Under the pieces are notes generated by a model. That model did no database searches. It was not told the origin of the DNA and was given only the letters and a program-made list of their open reading frames with translations. The translations under genes were made by a program, and so were the position numbers. From Gambelia wislizenii (taxonomy: Eukaryota; Chordata; Lepidosauria; Squamata; Crotaphytidae), in contig JAUMIR010000001.1 of the NCBI GenBank assembly GCA_030847615.1, positions 446,330,687-446,394,686 on the forward strand: a stretch of DNA of 64,000 nucleotides. The letters run 5' to 3'. This document shows positions 9,851-21,585 of the stretch, piece after piece. The number at the start of each line of letters is the position of its first letter. Within the stretch, counting starts at the first letter, position 1.

Positions 9851-10430
9851 TATTTAATACCTAAGATTTTAGTATGCATAGTTTACACAAAGCCTTAGGG
9901 AAGATTCAGAAGGTGTTACAATAGCAGGTGTTGGATATGATGCAGTGGCATTAGTGGCAAGAAGCATTAAAGCTACTCCAGTAGCTTGAAATCTAGAAAT
10001 AATCTAGTTTATCCACAATTGAAAAGGATAGTTTTTGTTTGGTACTAAAGCTCTGGAAAAATATTAATAGAGGGCAAGGATAACAAATACCCATGGCTCA
10101 AAAGGAAAAAAAAACAGAAATGTGGTTTTTCTGAAATAACTACTCTGCCTTTCTTTCTATTCTCTTTCTTTTGAAAATGAAGATGTATGAGTAGACAGGC
10201 AGATTTCAAGAATGAGAGATTCTAGTGGAATAGGTCTAGATAGCTATACGGGAGACAAGGATCTCCACAGACAAAAAGAGGTGGAGTTCACTCCATCAGA
10301 GCTGACTGCCAATGATATTAACAGCAAGGAAGTTCTGGTGGGGGGAGGGTGGTTATGGATGGGTTTTGGATGGTTATAGACAGCAATAACATCAGATCAG
10401 TGGGTGAACCAAGCAGTCCCTCAAAGTTAA
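9851..10430 (+). pseudogene. DIRS B gag core, 3' part
   Basis: After the mariner the frame continues EGVTIAGVGYDAVALVARSI (about 9910-9970). A LFGTKALEKI phrase follows (about 10035), then a KDNKYP run (about 10080), which parallels the KKLFGETLEEVLMETKDKKK segment of element C. Basic residues and stops follow. The 10230-10430 part has no recognisable content. The piece ends at the border of the Tx1-like LINE. Confidence 0.55.
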
Positions 10431-12950
10431 AAAATGTTTTCTCCCTGCCAATTTGTATTACTTTATTGAAAAAATAAAGAGTAACCATATACCTAGCATA
10501 ATAACAGGACTAATATCAAACATTTATAGATTGAACAAACCTAGGCATAAGACATGTATTATGTATTTTAATATTCTTATTCATCATAGTATCTGGAGAC
10601 AAGATAAAAAGAAAGTTAAGCTGCTGAATTACTTGATAGGGTTCCGTGGATTGTCATCACTTGTAGAAGCAGAATCCAGAGACAAAATGTCTTCCCAGAA
10701 GTCCATGTGATTGGGTGGAGGCTGCACCTGATGTGAATGTTTGTTGAAGAATTCAATAAAGATCAACCAGTCTTTTATAGAATGAGTTGTCTCTTTTGTG
10801 ATCATAACATGCCTTTATATTTTATGAAAGTTTTTCAAGCAGCCAAGAGTTCCAAACCTTCAACCACCAATTGTCCATTTTATGATCCCCTATCTTCCAA
10901 CATTTGGCCACCTCTGCTGTTGCAGCTGCTATAAAAAATGCTATCAACTTTCTATGTTTCAACTGGCGATTATTTCTATCATAAAGAGAACAATAAAAGA
11001 GCTGGGCAAAAGTGTACAGTCTGTTGTGTAATTAGTGATATTTGGAATAAAACTGCAATCCAGAAAAATCTAATTTTAGGACACTCAAGCCACATGTGAT
11101 CATATAAACTTCGATCTGTATTACCCTTTCCAGCATGTTGGTGTAATATTTAGTCATTTGGGATAGTTGTATAGGTGTTAGATACCATTCTGTACAGTTT
11201 TTAGTACTCCTTCTTCTAGTTGCTGAACAAGATGTGTAAGGAGGAGAGGTCCAGATATGGGGCCAGTTGGAATCAGGGATTTCAATACCTGAGTTGGATT
11301 GCCACAGACAAATTTGCCAGTTCCATATGTGTGCTCAATCAAGTGTTTATAAATGGCTGTGGCTTCTCCTCTCTTTTGAGAACTGTCTTCAGAACATTAT
11401 CTTTCATAAAAGGTTACTGGTCTTCAGGACTCATTTGTGGAAACAACATGAAATGAAGGAAGTTATCTGAAGTGCTTGAAACCAGGTAAATGTGGTGTGC
11501 TGTAACTGAGTAGCTATATCAGCTATGGTTTTAGGCTTACCTTAAGTAAAACAGTCTTGGATACAGTAAAGTCTGCACTCCTTCTATTGCCTGAATTCCT
11601 TAAATTTATCCTTTATGTGAAATCAAGAATGCAAAATTTATTTATTTATTTATTTATTTAGGTATTTATACCCCACTCTTCAGCCACAAAGGCTCTCTGT
11701 GCTGCTTACAAATTGTTAAGCGATAGCAATACTGGAGTATATAAAATCAGATTCTGTTGAGGTGATATCACTGGTTTCAGATTTAATCCATCTAGTGGAA
11801 TGTTGTTCTTTGATTATTTAGGAAAGCTGACTTAGTTGAAAAGCATGGAAATAAATTGTAATATCTGGTATTGCTAACCCTCCTTGCTTTGAGTTAATGA
11901 ATGGAATTGATTTTGCAAACCTAGGTTTTTTGTTATTGAAAATTAATTTTGTGATCATTTGGGGGGGACATAATTTGACTTTAGACGGGGGAGTCAAAGG
12001 AATGGTCTAAAATAGAAAAAAATAAATGTGGGACAGGAAACATCTGCACTATAGCAATATGCCCTAACATAGAAAGTTTTAAGGATTGCCATGATCTGAA
12101 CTTGTTTTTCTTCCATGTAGTAACAGGGTTATAATTACATGCGTTTAATTGAGGTAAGGCCTTTGTGAGAATTTTGCCTAAACAGGAAAATCCACAGGGT
12201 TGTAATTGTGCATTGGCGAGGGATTGTCAATGCTTCTGGTGAGACAGTGATACGTTTAGTCACACTAAGTTAGATTTCTGGAAATTAATTTCAAAGCCTG
12301 AGTAATTGCCAAAATGTTCTATTAATTATCTCAACATTGGGAAGTCTGATTTTGAATTTTAAAACAAAATTAATACATCATCTGCATATAAAGCAATTTT
12401 GTGATGGTGTCCATTAATTTGAAGTCCAAATGTTTTTGAATTAGATCTTATTAAATTGGCTAGTGATTCTGTCAAGAGGGCAAATAAGAATAGTGGGCAT
12501 CCTTGCTTTGTACCTCTTGGGAGTTTAAAATGTATGAATACTCCATTCACCAGAACTGTGGCTTCTGATTGGGTATAAATATGTTGGAGTGCTCTGATAA
12601 GTGTATGTCCAAAATTCATAGTTTGAAGTATCCCAAAAAGATAATGCCACTCCACCCTGTCAAAAGCTTTAAATGCATCTAGGGATAAAAAAAAAAAAGC
12701 CATTGGAGTCTTTGACAGGGTGGAGTGGTGTATAACGTTAAGAGCCCTGAAAATGGAGTCAGCCATTCTGTGGCCTGGCATGAAGCCAACTTGGTCAGGG
12801 TTTAAATAATGTAGTATAAATTTATTTAGCCGATTGGCTAAAATTGACAGATTTTGTGTTCTGGGGGTTCCTCCATAGTTTTTTGGGGTCTATCAGATTA
12901 GCATGAGCTATCACTTTAGATAGCAGGAAGCATTTTTTATTTTCTTATGC
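10431..12950 (-). mobile_element. Tx1/L1-like LINE fragment (ORF2 C-terminal half)
   Basis: On the minus strand, 12781-12359 encodes RT motifs SLDAFKAFDRVEWHYLF, PRGTKQGCPLFLFALLTESL and LYADDVLIL (the catalytic YADD). Downstream, towards 10431, are scattered pieces of the C-terminal domain in several frames, among them a MWLECPKIRFFW zinc-knuckle-like phrase at about 11050-11100. The style is that of the Tx1 branch of the L1 group rather than the L1 at 21850-29777. The fragment is split by a SINE tail (11638-11740) and abuts BovB near 12950. It carries many stops and is dead. Confidence 0.75.
11638..11740 (-). repeat. 3' end of the L2-tailed SINE, copy 3
   Basis: TTTATTTATTTATTTA followed by a stretch containing ATACCCCACTCTTCAGCCAC is the reverse complement of the 3' tail of the SINE family at 3424-3694. 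Only the last 100 or so bases are present. It lies inside the Tx1-like LINE. Confidence 0.75.
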
Positions 12951-13798
12951 ACATTCCTTAATGGATGACAGATGAAACTCTTGAAGCAGTTAAGGACAGA
13001 TGAGAAGGAAAAGTGAAAAGTTATAGAAATAGAGTCAGAACCCTGAATGAAACTGTTCAATGACTTTTGTGCAGGGACAAGCAGAACTACTATAATAATC
13101 AATGCAGAGAAATAGAAGGTGATAACCAAAATGAAAGAACAAAAGACTTCTTCCACAAGATTTGAGATATTCAAAGGGAAATTTAAACCAGAAGTGAGGA
13201 TACACTATGACCAGCAGGAGAACCCATTACATGACCAAGTAGAAATAAAAATCCAATGGAAACAGTACACAAAAGAACCATATAAAAGAGATTAAAGAGT
13301 GGCAGATTCACTCAAGGAAGAACCATGTTAAGATGAACCTCCAATTTTAGTAAGTGCAGTTGAAACTGAACTCAGAGCACTTGGGAAAAATAAATCACCA
13401 GGAACAGATGGCATACTGATAGAGCTGCTTCAGGCTATATTGACAGAATCTACTCTACTTCTAACTAAAATCTATCAACAAATATGGAAAACAAAATTAA
13501 AAAATAGTCCACAGCTTGGAAACAATATACATCCCAGTCCCCAAGAAACGGGACACCAGGGATTGTAGTAACCGTAGAACCATTACATTAATTTCTCATC
13601 CAAACGCAGTGATGCTTGAAATTCTACAACAAAGACTTTTACCATATAGTGAGAAATGAGAAAGTAAATGAGAAATGCCAGATGTCCAAGCTGCATTCAG
13701 GAAAGGAAGAGCCCCTAGGGATCATATTGCAAATATACTTTGGATAATGGAGTGCACCAAAGAATTTCAAAAGAAAATCAGATTGTACTTTATAGATT

Positions 13799-13819
13799 GT
13801 CCTGCCTCAGAGTTACACA

Positions 13820-13868
<49 letters not shown>

Positions 13869-14401
13869 GCTAGGGGAAATACTTTCGCTCAAAGGTGCAG
13901 CCAATAATGGTCAGGAAGAAATGAGGGGATCCTGGGAGGTTTTGTGTGTCAAAAAGTATGCACAGAAGAGAACTCCAGTCCAGTCCAAGTCAGGAGAGCC
14001 GGGTAGCTTTGTCAGCCAGTCCAAGGGTCAAGGTTTAAAGAGTCCGAGAGGATATGCCAGAACTACACACCAGAGATCATATGGTTGTTACCAATGGTGA
14101 AGCTGAGATTCAACCTGATTCTTCTATTGGCTGCAGCCAGCTGCGTCCAATTAAGATGGGTTCTTCTGGATGGAGAGAAATCTCATTGAGCATCTCTGCA
14201 CTGCTCTGTGCTCCACTTGCTGGGTCTGAGAGCTCAGAGGAAATGCCTCATCACCTGAGTGCTCTAGCTGTCCCGACTGTGCTTAAATTGGATCAACCTT
14301 GGGTGATTCCTGACTTGGTGAGTCCTGGCCTGCTATTTGCTGAGGCTAACACTCCACAGGTTCAGCCTCTCCTTCTTCAGAATCTGAATCCTGGATCTAA
14401 C
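13799..14401. mobile_element. Unknown 603-bp insertion with 7-bp target duplication
   Basis: ATAGATT occurs directly before (13792-13798) and after (14402-14408), and the BovB frame resumes exactly at the second copy (IDYSKAFD). The insert begins GTCCTGCCTCAGAG, contains a CA/GA microsatellite at 13814-13866 and has Gln/Ser-rich open frames that look incidental. There is no TG...CA border, so a solo LTR is not proven. Family unknown. Confidence 0.65.
13814..13866. repeat. (CA)n(GA)n microsatellite
   Basis: A run of about ten CA units is followed directly by about fourteen GA units. It lies inside the 13799-14401 insertion. Confidence 0.95.
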
Positions 14402-14954
14402 ATAGATTATAGCAAAGCGTTTGATTGTATAGATCATAAACAATTACAGATTGCTCTTAAAGGAATGGGTGTGCCACAACATTTGATTGTCCTGATACAT
14501 AGCCTGTACTCAGGACAAAAGGCTACTGTTAGGGCAGAATACAGAGAAATGTAATGGTTTCCAATTGACAAAGGGATCAGGCAAGGCTGCATTTTTATTA
14601 CCCTATTTATTTAACTTGTATGCTGAACATATAATATGCAAAGTAAGATTAGACTCAGAGGAAGGAGCCATTAAAATTGGAGGCTGGAACAGCAAAAATT
14701 TAAGATATGCAGATGACATCATTTTATTAAGCAAAAAATAAAATAGCAAAGACTTGGAACAATTACTGAAGAAAGTTGAGGAAGAAAGTGCAAACGCAAG
14801 TTTACAGTTGAACATTAAAAAAACAAGAATAATGCCCACACAGATGATTTGCATAACTTTAAAGCAAAAGTAGCAAAGTAGAGGATGAAGAAATTGAAAT
14901 AGTTTAAGATTTTCCATACCTTGGCTCAGTTGTAATGAGAGTGACCATTTCATC

Positions 14955-15985
14955 CATTTTTGATACACATTAATTGAAATATATTAAAACAAGCCCCCCC
15001 ACAAGGCTGATGAGAAAATTCAGGTTAGGGCTAAAGCACACTTGCCCTGCACGTACACACCAAAGGACAGGCCGTTTCAAGTTCCTCAATGTGTTTCATA
15101 CCTCAGGTAAAGGTGAAGTGGAATCTTTGAAGTTTGCCATAATAATGCCATGTTTTCCTGAGAAGGCACCAGGAGGAAGCATCCTTCTGACCATTTCAAA
15201 AGTTAGATGGAATTCTAATAGTTGTGTGAGGACTGGGCTCCTGATCGCTGTATCCGCACTCCAAAGAGAGAGCTGCCTGTCATCCCTTAGTTTTTCCTAC
15301 AGCGCTAGCTCCTCTGGAGTTTCCTTTGCTGTAATGTTGGGAATCTTCTGATAAACAATTGCTTTCCTCTCTGAATTGCACCTTCAAAAGAGATTTTGCA
15401 TATACCCCCAAATCTCCCATCAGCACGCTTAGACCTCACTTACTTTCTTTTTCCATGCCAGTCTATTTTCCCTTCCCTCCCGCTCCTTTCCCTCTGCCTG
15501 ACAAAGGCTCTCCTTCCTTCCCGCTTAATCTCTGGGTGTGCTGGCCAAAAGGCTTTTCCCCCCAGCCGCCCACTTCTAACTTCCCCCTTCCCTTCTCTTA
15601 ACTGTTCACTGCCTGTCTTTGCAAACTACCCAAGAGTAATTTCCTCTGCTGTTCTACTCATGAGAAGTTATTCGCTCAAAGTGGTACAGTATTTCCTCAA
15701 TATGCCTTAAGCTAACCCACCATTCCAATTTCTCCTGCTTTTCTTCGATAGTTCTTGTGACTGTGCTGAATGAATGGATGTGGTGTGGATGCAGTTTTAA
15801 GTCATTTCTAATAAAGATTTCAAAGTTACTTGGTTTCTCTGGCTCGTTCTCTTCCAGTGTATATTGGTATACACAGGATAAAAGATCCTGCAAGTTGTGC
15901 AACCTCTCACTTGCCAACCAAGCTAATTTAAATTCCCCAAAGCAAGATCTCAACACACATGGATGTCCACGGACACTAGCAATTC
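14955..15985. other. Unassigned 1-kb insertion in BovB
   Basis: The BovB frame is lost at about 14950 and resumes near 15990 with a NRNGDCSQEIRRLGLG-type reading. The interval between has no motif I recognise. It has a C-run at 14994-15001 and a pyrimidine-rich part (15360-15610). The open frames seen (14974-15351, 15396-15710, minus 15654-15956) show no domain. Exact borders are not resolved. Confidence 0.45.
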
Positions 15986-16564
15986 ACATAACAAAGTCAT
16001 TAATCGGAATGGAGACTGCAGTCAAGAAATCAGAAGACTAGGACTTGGAAAGGCAGCTATGAAGGAACTAGATAAGATCCTGAAGTGTTAAGATATATAA
16101 TTGAATACTAAAGTTAGGACTGACCATGTATTTCCAATTTCTATGTATGGTTGTGAATGTCGGACAATGAAGAAAGCTGATAGGAAGAAAACCATCTCAT
16201 TTGAAATGTGGTGCTGAAGAACAGTTCTACAGAAACTGTGGACTACTAAAAAGACAAATCAATGGGTCCTAGAGCAAATCAAACTGGAACTCTCCCTAGA
16301 AGCGAAGAGGACTAAACTGAGACTTTTGTACTGTACTTTGAACATATCATGAGATGATACGACTCACTAGAAAAGACAATAATGCTTGCTCAGATGGAAG
16401 GTAGTAGGAAAAGAGGAAGAACACATTACAGGTGGCTAGACTCAGTCAAGGAAGCCATGGCCCTGAATCTGGAAGACCTGAGTTGGGCTGTTGATGATAG
16501 GGTGACTTGGAGGTCTCTCGTTCATGGGGTCACCATAAATCAAAGTTGACTTAACAGCAGTTAA

Positions 16565-17530
16565 CAGTCAAATACAAAGTTGGCATCCAGAAGGAACTCT
16601 ACACAGAGAATATATGCCTTGATTTGGAAGGCATTTAGAAATCGTGATCATACAATACATTTAGCACACATTCACATTAGCCATATATTACAAGTTCTTC
16701 AAGATGGAATTGCAAAAGGTTTGAGGCCAAATATATTAAAGAGAGAAGTTGCAGCTCTAGATTCTATAATAAAACCAGAAAGAGAAATGTTGTCAAGTCA
16801 CACACATGTTAAGAGGTTTTTAAAAGGTGCGACCTTGTTAGCATCTCTAACTGTGCATAGGTTTCCATCAAGGGACCTGAATTTAGTATTAAATGTACTT
16901 ACAGAGGCTCCTTTTGAACCAATAAAAAAGGTATCTTTAAGACTGTCACTTTTAAGGTGGTTTTCTTGGTGACAGTAACTTCTGCAAGATGGGTGTCAGA
17001 ATTTGCAGCCCATTCAATCCAGAATTAGGTAGATTTGAAGATATGTTGATACTTACAATGCATTTTTGGCCCAAATGCATCATGTCTACAGGGTTTCAAT
17101 ATACCATTCACTTACCAAATATCTGCCATAAGCTAAATCAGCCTCTAGAGAAGAAGTGGCATACTTTAGATGTGAGTAGGGCAGTGAAGGCATACATTAA
17201 AAGAATGTCACATCAGATACGCAGAGGCACTATTTCATTCCACTTAAAATCTCTAGAAGATAGTGCAACAAAGTTAATTGTACCCTGGTTTAAAGCATAA
17301 ATTTTTCCTCTGCTGTGCTATTGCAAGGGTCCTAAGACCAAAGAATGTATGGCCACATTCAGCTTTGTCACCTGAATCCAGATCGATGGCAACAAGTAAA
17401 GCATATGTCGTAACAGCATCCTTAGTTGATATGCGCAGTGCACATATCAACCATCCACATTTCTGAGACACTATAAAATGGACAAATATATAGGTCAGCA
17501 CAGACAAGTCTTTGGGTGAACTGTGTTGCA
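16565..17530 (+). pseudogene. Tyrosine recombinase of DIRS B (broken)
   Basis: The frame 16580-16972 has GIAKGLRPNILKREVAALDS, then HVKRFLKGATLL and LNVLTEAPFEPIKKVSLRLS, the same core as in element A. A frameshift follows at about 16960. The 16989-17300 frame carries EKKWHTLDVSRAVKAYIKRM, another DIRS recombinase signature. The C-terminal end is at 17430-17525, with DMRSAHINHPHF and then, after a shift, RHYKMDKY with the nucleophile Tyr and a VLQAI ending. The element was cut from its upstream pol by the BovB and Tx1-like insertions. Confidence 0.8.
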
Positions 17531-17589
17531 GGCCATAAGATAGATTTAGGGCAGGCACACCCAACCAAGGAGTTGAGGACTTGAGTAAA

Positions 17590-17680
17590 TCCCATGAGTG
17601 AGTGCATTGGTCCTGAGTGCCATCCAGAGAATGAGAGATTGGTACTTATTGTGAAAATTCGTTCTTGGATAACCGGGAGC
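17590..17680. repeat. Internal complementary region of DIRS B
   Basis: 17590-17632 (with GTGCCATCCAGAG) is the complement of the left end at 2887-2930, and 17633-17680 (with GAGATTGGTACTTATTGTG) is the complement of the right end at 17866-17909. The design is the same as in elements A and C. Confidence 0.75.
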
Positions 17681-17734
17681 AACCCACCCCCTCCCATAAG
17701 GGTGGGTGGGTTAGGTTATACAGCAAGCAAGGCT

Positions 17735-17909
17735 TTTCAGTGAAACTGTCAGTGAAGGGAATTGAGTCAACAGTCAAAACAGGAAAAGAACCTTGGGCTT
17801 TGAACTCCTGCATCAAGGGCTGGCATGCAGGGAGTAACACATGAGTGAGTGAATTGCTCTTCCTGCCATCCAAAAATGAACCTACATGGCAAGTACCAAT
17901 CTCTCACTC
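17735..17909. repeat. Right inverted terminal repeat of DIRS B
   Basis: It carries GTCAAAACAGGAAAAGAACC and TTTGAACTCCTGCATC, the reverse complement of blocks at 2971-3030. The last 45 bases, ending near CAATCTCTCACTC, are the outer extension matched by the ICR. Confidence 0.7.
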
Positions 17910-17999
17910 CTTTGTCTTTTGCATCTTAGAAAATATTGTAAGGTTGTGAAGAATTTAATGGTTAAATGTTGAAGCTACTTTATAGCAAGTTTGATTGTG

Positions 18000-18180
18000 G
18001 GTTTATTCAGACCTTTGTCACTTACTGGTGGAAGCAGCTCTCCACAGTCTCATCCACAGGACTTTCCCAGACTTACTACCCAAGATCCTTTTAATTGGTG
18101 GTGGTGGGAGTTGAACCTATGAGCCATATGTATGCAAAGTATGTGCTGTTCTACTGAGCTAATGGGTCCTCCCCTTGACT
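18000..18180 (-). repeat. tRNA-derived SINE (second tRNA SINE family)
   Basis: On the minus strand there is an A-box-like TTAGCTCAGTAGAACAGCA (about 18145-18165) and a B-box-like GGTTCAACTCC (about 18107-18117), at tRNA spacing, followed by a non-tRNA body with GTCTGGGAAAGTCCTG. It is too diverged and too long at the 3' side to be a tRNA gene. Confidence 0.6.
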
Positions 18181-20358
18181 GCACATTATAGGTTATTTCT
18201 TCTTTGGGAACACTATGTCCCAGAGGCACTGCTTGCTGATCCTTTTTGGAATGCATTTTTTAGAGTGATTACCTGCCAGCAACACTTTCACTGGTATGAA
18301 CAAGAAATCCATCTCACTTGTTTCTGTGTTTAATACTATTACGTTTTCATAATAAAACCCAAGGAGACCTCCCAGAGGGGTAGTCAATTTTTAATTGGCA
18401 AGTTTGAGTGGCAAGATGTGAGTGTACTTTCAAAACTGGGCAACTTTTGCCTTTCAGTTATTTGGAGATTTGCTCCAAGGCACCCTGTGCAAGCAGCTTA
18501 TGGTGTAGAACTGCTTTGTGTTCAGCTAGGTTCCAGTGATATGTCCTACTGAATTAAATCTGACACCAGTTTTATTTTGAGGCTGGAAAGACTTCCCTTA
18601 GGGGACTGCTGTTCTGCCTTCCCAGGTACCATGTACATACTTACATTGGCTTGGGCCTTGCAAGTGGCACTGCTATAGCTGCCAACTTTGCTTTCATAAG
18701 CAGGCTGGCCTTTTAATGCGTCAAAAACCAGGGCCTGGCTGCAATAGGTGTCTGGTGGCTGCCACCTTGTTGGATTTGCTCTGCCAGTCTTGTCTACTTG
18801 AAAGGGCATGGTGGATGTTGTAGCACTGCTACTGAAGTGAAGGGACAGTGAAGAGTCAGCCCTAGTGGGCCCTGCCAGATCCTAGTAAATCCCCCGTAGA
18901 CTGGTGCTGATGCTATAGTTATACTGGATACACAAATTGTAAAATATGCTGCATATAACAATTAGAATTGGCATGAACTATTGACATTGAGCCAGCGCTC
19001 CAAGCAATGCCAGCCTGCTTTCTATGAGAGATCAATTTATTAGGAATCCTGTTTTAGGTGTCAGCCAGTGCAGATATAATGTCAATTTGACCATTAAATA
19101 GAAGTACAGAATTGGATGCAGACTGCACAATCACATGGTGATCTTTCATGGTGATCTTTTATTTTGTGTATGATTTTTCTTTGCTTCTGATTATCTTGAT
19201 TGGGCATTTAGCTCAAACGAATGTTTCTAGTTACTACAGACCTGGGGATACTGGTCCATTTCAGAGACTCTGCCAGTGGCTGTATTAACCATCTTTTTAA
19301 AGAAGAAAAGCCATCAGCTAAATCATTGATTAGTGTTGTTTACCTCCAAAACATTTTGTTTGTGCACTATTTATGAACTTCCCAGTGACACCTGGATCTA
19401 GATGACTGCTGTTGGAAGCAGATTGAACTAGGGGGTCAGAGCTCTGACCAAGCAAGGCAGTGGTGGCTTCTTGAAGTTTGAACTGAAGCTGGCATTTTCA
19501 GTGTCCACATTAAATTTTTGGACAGTACTTTGTAATCTTTTTATTTATTTCCTGTGTATCAATGTATGTTTATGGTGTCTTCATAATCTTCTTTTTTTCC
19601 TCTTCAGAGGTGGGTCAAGGAGATGTCCAGTTCCTAGACGACGGTAAGCACCTTGTGTAATACAGTTGTTAAAGGGAAGGAGCTTGTTTTGAAGTTTTAT
19701 CATAAAATCTTAAGCTCAAGCTAGAGTTCTTCTGTTAGGGAAAAAAAGCCTTGTTTTGTCAGTGAATCTGTTTATAGTGTTGTTCCAATTTCGTACCAAA
19801 TTCTTTATAAAGTGATTTTGGTGAAGAGTCTTACTAGATTGTATGCCTTTGGTGGGGTGTTTGTCTGTTTTATTGTTTTATTTTTGTACAATGACATGTA
19901 CATAGATGGTGTTATATAAATAATTACATAAATAATAATAAGGCCTAGAGTCTCAATACACTGACATAGGTTTGTTAGCAACCTCTGGCTCCTTTTCTCT
20001 TACACTGAAAATCCCACACACTTCTTGTATATGTACCAATGATCCCTGTTGAAGCTGACGGTTGTTCCAGTTAAACCTAAAATCTGTTTTGGGCATTGTA
20101 CAAAAAACAATATTCCTAAATAACATTGAAGTTTTTTAGGACTTGTATTAATGCCCTTAATGTAGTTTAGACTTTTCTAAGGTGTGACCAGTAGAGTGCA
20201 GAGAGAAGCCATTTCTTAGCCAGTATGGTTCGTTCAGTTTTGTGAAAGCATGCTACACAGCCAAAGGGTGGGGTGTGGGGTAGGGCTTTTCTTCAGTTCA
20301 TTAGCCAACTCTTTCTAGGTGAACTCTTCTATTATATGGAAACCTTTTTGTCTTGAAG
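18181..20358. other. Intronic sequence without recognised gene
   Basis: No frame with a domain and no clear repeat. A 36-bp stretch at 19608-19643 is bounded by a pyrimidine-rich AG and a GTAAGC and would be a formal micro-exon candidate, but no reading of it matches TTLL5 as I know it. Confidence 0.5.
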
Positions 20359-20369
20359 TGGTTTTGACT

Positions 20370-20618
20370 ATTGTTGTTTGTTGTTGTGGGCCTTCAAGTC
20401 ATTTCCAGCTTATGGTGCCCCTAAGGGAAATCTATCTTGGGGTTTTTTTGGCAAGATTTGCTCAGTGGGGGCAGGGGGTTGCCTTTGCCTTCCTCTGAGG
20501 CTGAAAAAGTGTGGCTTGCCCAAGGTCACCCAGTGGGTTTCCATGGCTGAGTGGGGCTTCAAATAATGGTAGTCAACAATTACAACATACAAACCACTAC
20601 ACCATGCTGGCTCCCATA
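20370..20618 (-). repeat. Sauria-type SINE with BovB-like tail and 11-bp target duplication
   Basis: The minus strand starts GGAGCCAGCATGGTGTAGTG (a tRNA-like head), contains GTGACCTTGGGCAAGCC and CAGCCTCAGAGGAAGGCAA, and ends GGAAATGACTTGAAGGCC plus an ACAACAA tail. TGGTTTTGACT flanks both sides (20359-20369 and 20619-20629). The 3' part matches the BovB 3' end, as known for Sauria SINEs of squamates. This is the best single taxonomic marker in the window. Confidence 0.85.
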
Positions 20619-20629
20619 TGGTTTTGACT

Positions 20630-21444
20630 GTATCATTGGACAAGTGGCCTAAGAATTTCTTTTAAATGTTTGCTTTTTGCTTAGATAGGTTTCACTTACT
20701 TGCATTATCTGCTGAAATTCTTAAGCTAGATCAGAATTGTATTAATGTCTACCAGCAGAAGTATTCAACTCTGCAAGGGTGCTCATTCTCTTTTTCCCGT
20801 GCTTTCTTTTTCTCCCCCTCCACTCTTTTTGTTTGTCACTGGTCTTTGTTATCCTATAACTTGGGCCTTTTATCTCTCCCCACCTCTCTTGTCAATATTT
20901 GAAGGGTTTGGGATCCTACAGAGGGAAGGAAAGTGTCTGGAGAAATTAGTGTCCTGGGCTGGACACATTTTCTTCACTGCTGGCTAGGGATGGTTAGTTG
21001 CTTGGTGGCTGAGAAGCATGATCCAGTTGATAGTGTTAATTAACTGAAATTAAAGCACCCAGTTTAAAAACAAAATAATCATGGTGTGCATACTGTTAGG
21101 GTCATCTTAAGCTCTATGCCATATTTCAGATGTTTAATTTACATGGTCTTGGAGATATGATGAAGAATAACAGACACAAACTCTTGTTAATAGAAATGAA
21201 ATGCCTACGGTATCTGCATCAGTAACATTAAAAAAAACACAACTAAATTTTATTATAGATTTTCATGGGTAAACTCTTCACTACTTGATTTCTCCAATGA
21301 AAGCTGATGTTTCTGAACTATGTGAGCTCTGCAGAGTCATCTGTGATTGGCAGAATGTAAGGGAATAAAGAACTGATTTTTCTGATAGGACGCAAGAGAA
21401 AATATCACTTCTACAAAAGAACTCTGTTCAGCCATCTCACTCCA
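20630..21444. other. Intronic sequence without recognised gene
   Basis: No domain-bearing frame and no repeat recognised. The short open frames at 20666-20987 look incidental. Confidence 0.5.
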
Positions 21445-21459
21445 ATAATCACCACTTAT
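21445..21459. repeat. Target-site duplication of the Penelope-like pair, left
   Basis: ATAATCACCACTTAT, identical to 30661-30675. Confidence 0.9.
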
Positions 21460-21550
21460 GAGAAGTCGAAGGCTTTCACGGCTGGCATCCATAGATTTCC
21501 CTTGGTTTTTTTCCGGGCTGTGAGGCCGTGTTCTGGAATAGCTTCTTTCT

Positions 21551-21585
21551 GATGTTTCGCCTGCATCTGTGGCTAGCATCCTCAA
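21551..21585 (-). ncRNA. Hammerhead-ribozyme-like motif, minus Penelope copy
   Basis: On the minus strand a TTGAGGA box, a stretch able to pair partly (CTAGCCACAGATGCAGG) and CGAAACATC occur in the order CUGANGA - stem II - GAAAC of a hammerhead core. Penelope-like elements are known to carry hammerheads near their ends. Here the first C is a T and the cleavage triplet reads ATC, so activity is doubtful. The function is inferred. Confidence 0.4.

Larger units (their letters stand above)
12951..16558 (+). mobile_element. BovB (RTE-clade) LINE, broken by two insertions
   Basis: Pieces in order: a post-endonuclease linker with EWTVHKRT-like remnants (12960-13300), VETELRALGKNKSPGTDGI (13360-13415), PDVQAAFRKGRAPRDHIANI (13677-13735), DYSKAFDCIDHKQL (14405-14450), GIRQGCIF (near 14580), YADDIILLS (near 14705), and the C-terminal LGLGKAAMKELDKILK (16035-16085), YGCECRTMKKADRKK (16145-16190) and SLEAKRTKLR (about 16295). 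The 3' end GGGGTCACCATAAATCAAAG at 16525 is the BovB tail also used by the Sauria-type SINE. Insertions at 13799-14401 and about 14955-15985 split it. It inserted into DIRS B just before the recombinase. It has many stops. Confidence 0.9.
2887..17909 (+). mobile_element. DIRS-like retroelement B, spread over 15 kb by nested insertions
   Basis: The left arm (2887-3037) and right arm (about 17735-17909) are inverted repeats. Both carry the block around GAGTTCAAAG next to CTGTTTTGAC, in opposite orientation. An ICR at 17590-17680 joins complements of both ends. Own pieces of the element, all on +, are: ITR 2887-3037; gag start 4745-5432; short pieces 5773-5947 and 6642-7198; gag core 8378-8611 and 9851-10430; recombinase 16560-17530; ICR and right ITR. 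Inserted between them are SINEs, a CR1, a palindrome, a Tigger-like element, possibly an LTR-like segment, a mariner, a Tx1-like LINE and a BovB. The intact core would be about 4 kb. No RT core was recognised in the remaining pieces. Confidence 0.75.

Noticed and set aside
13814..13866. CA/GA run as a possible regulatory site
   Set aside because: A simple microsatellite inside a transposon-like insert.
18107..18165. Possible tRNA gene
   Set aside because: A- and B-box-like motifs are present, but the flanks and body are those of a SINE and the cloverleaf cannot be completed.
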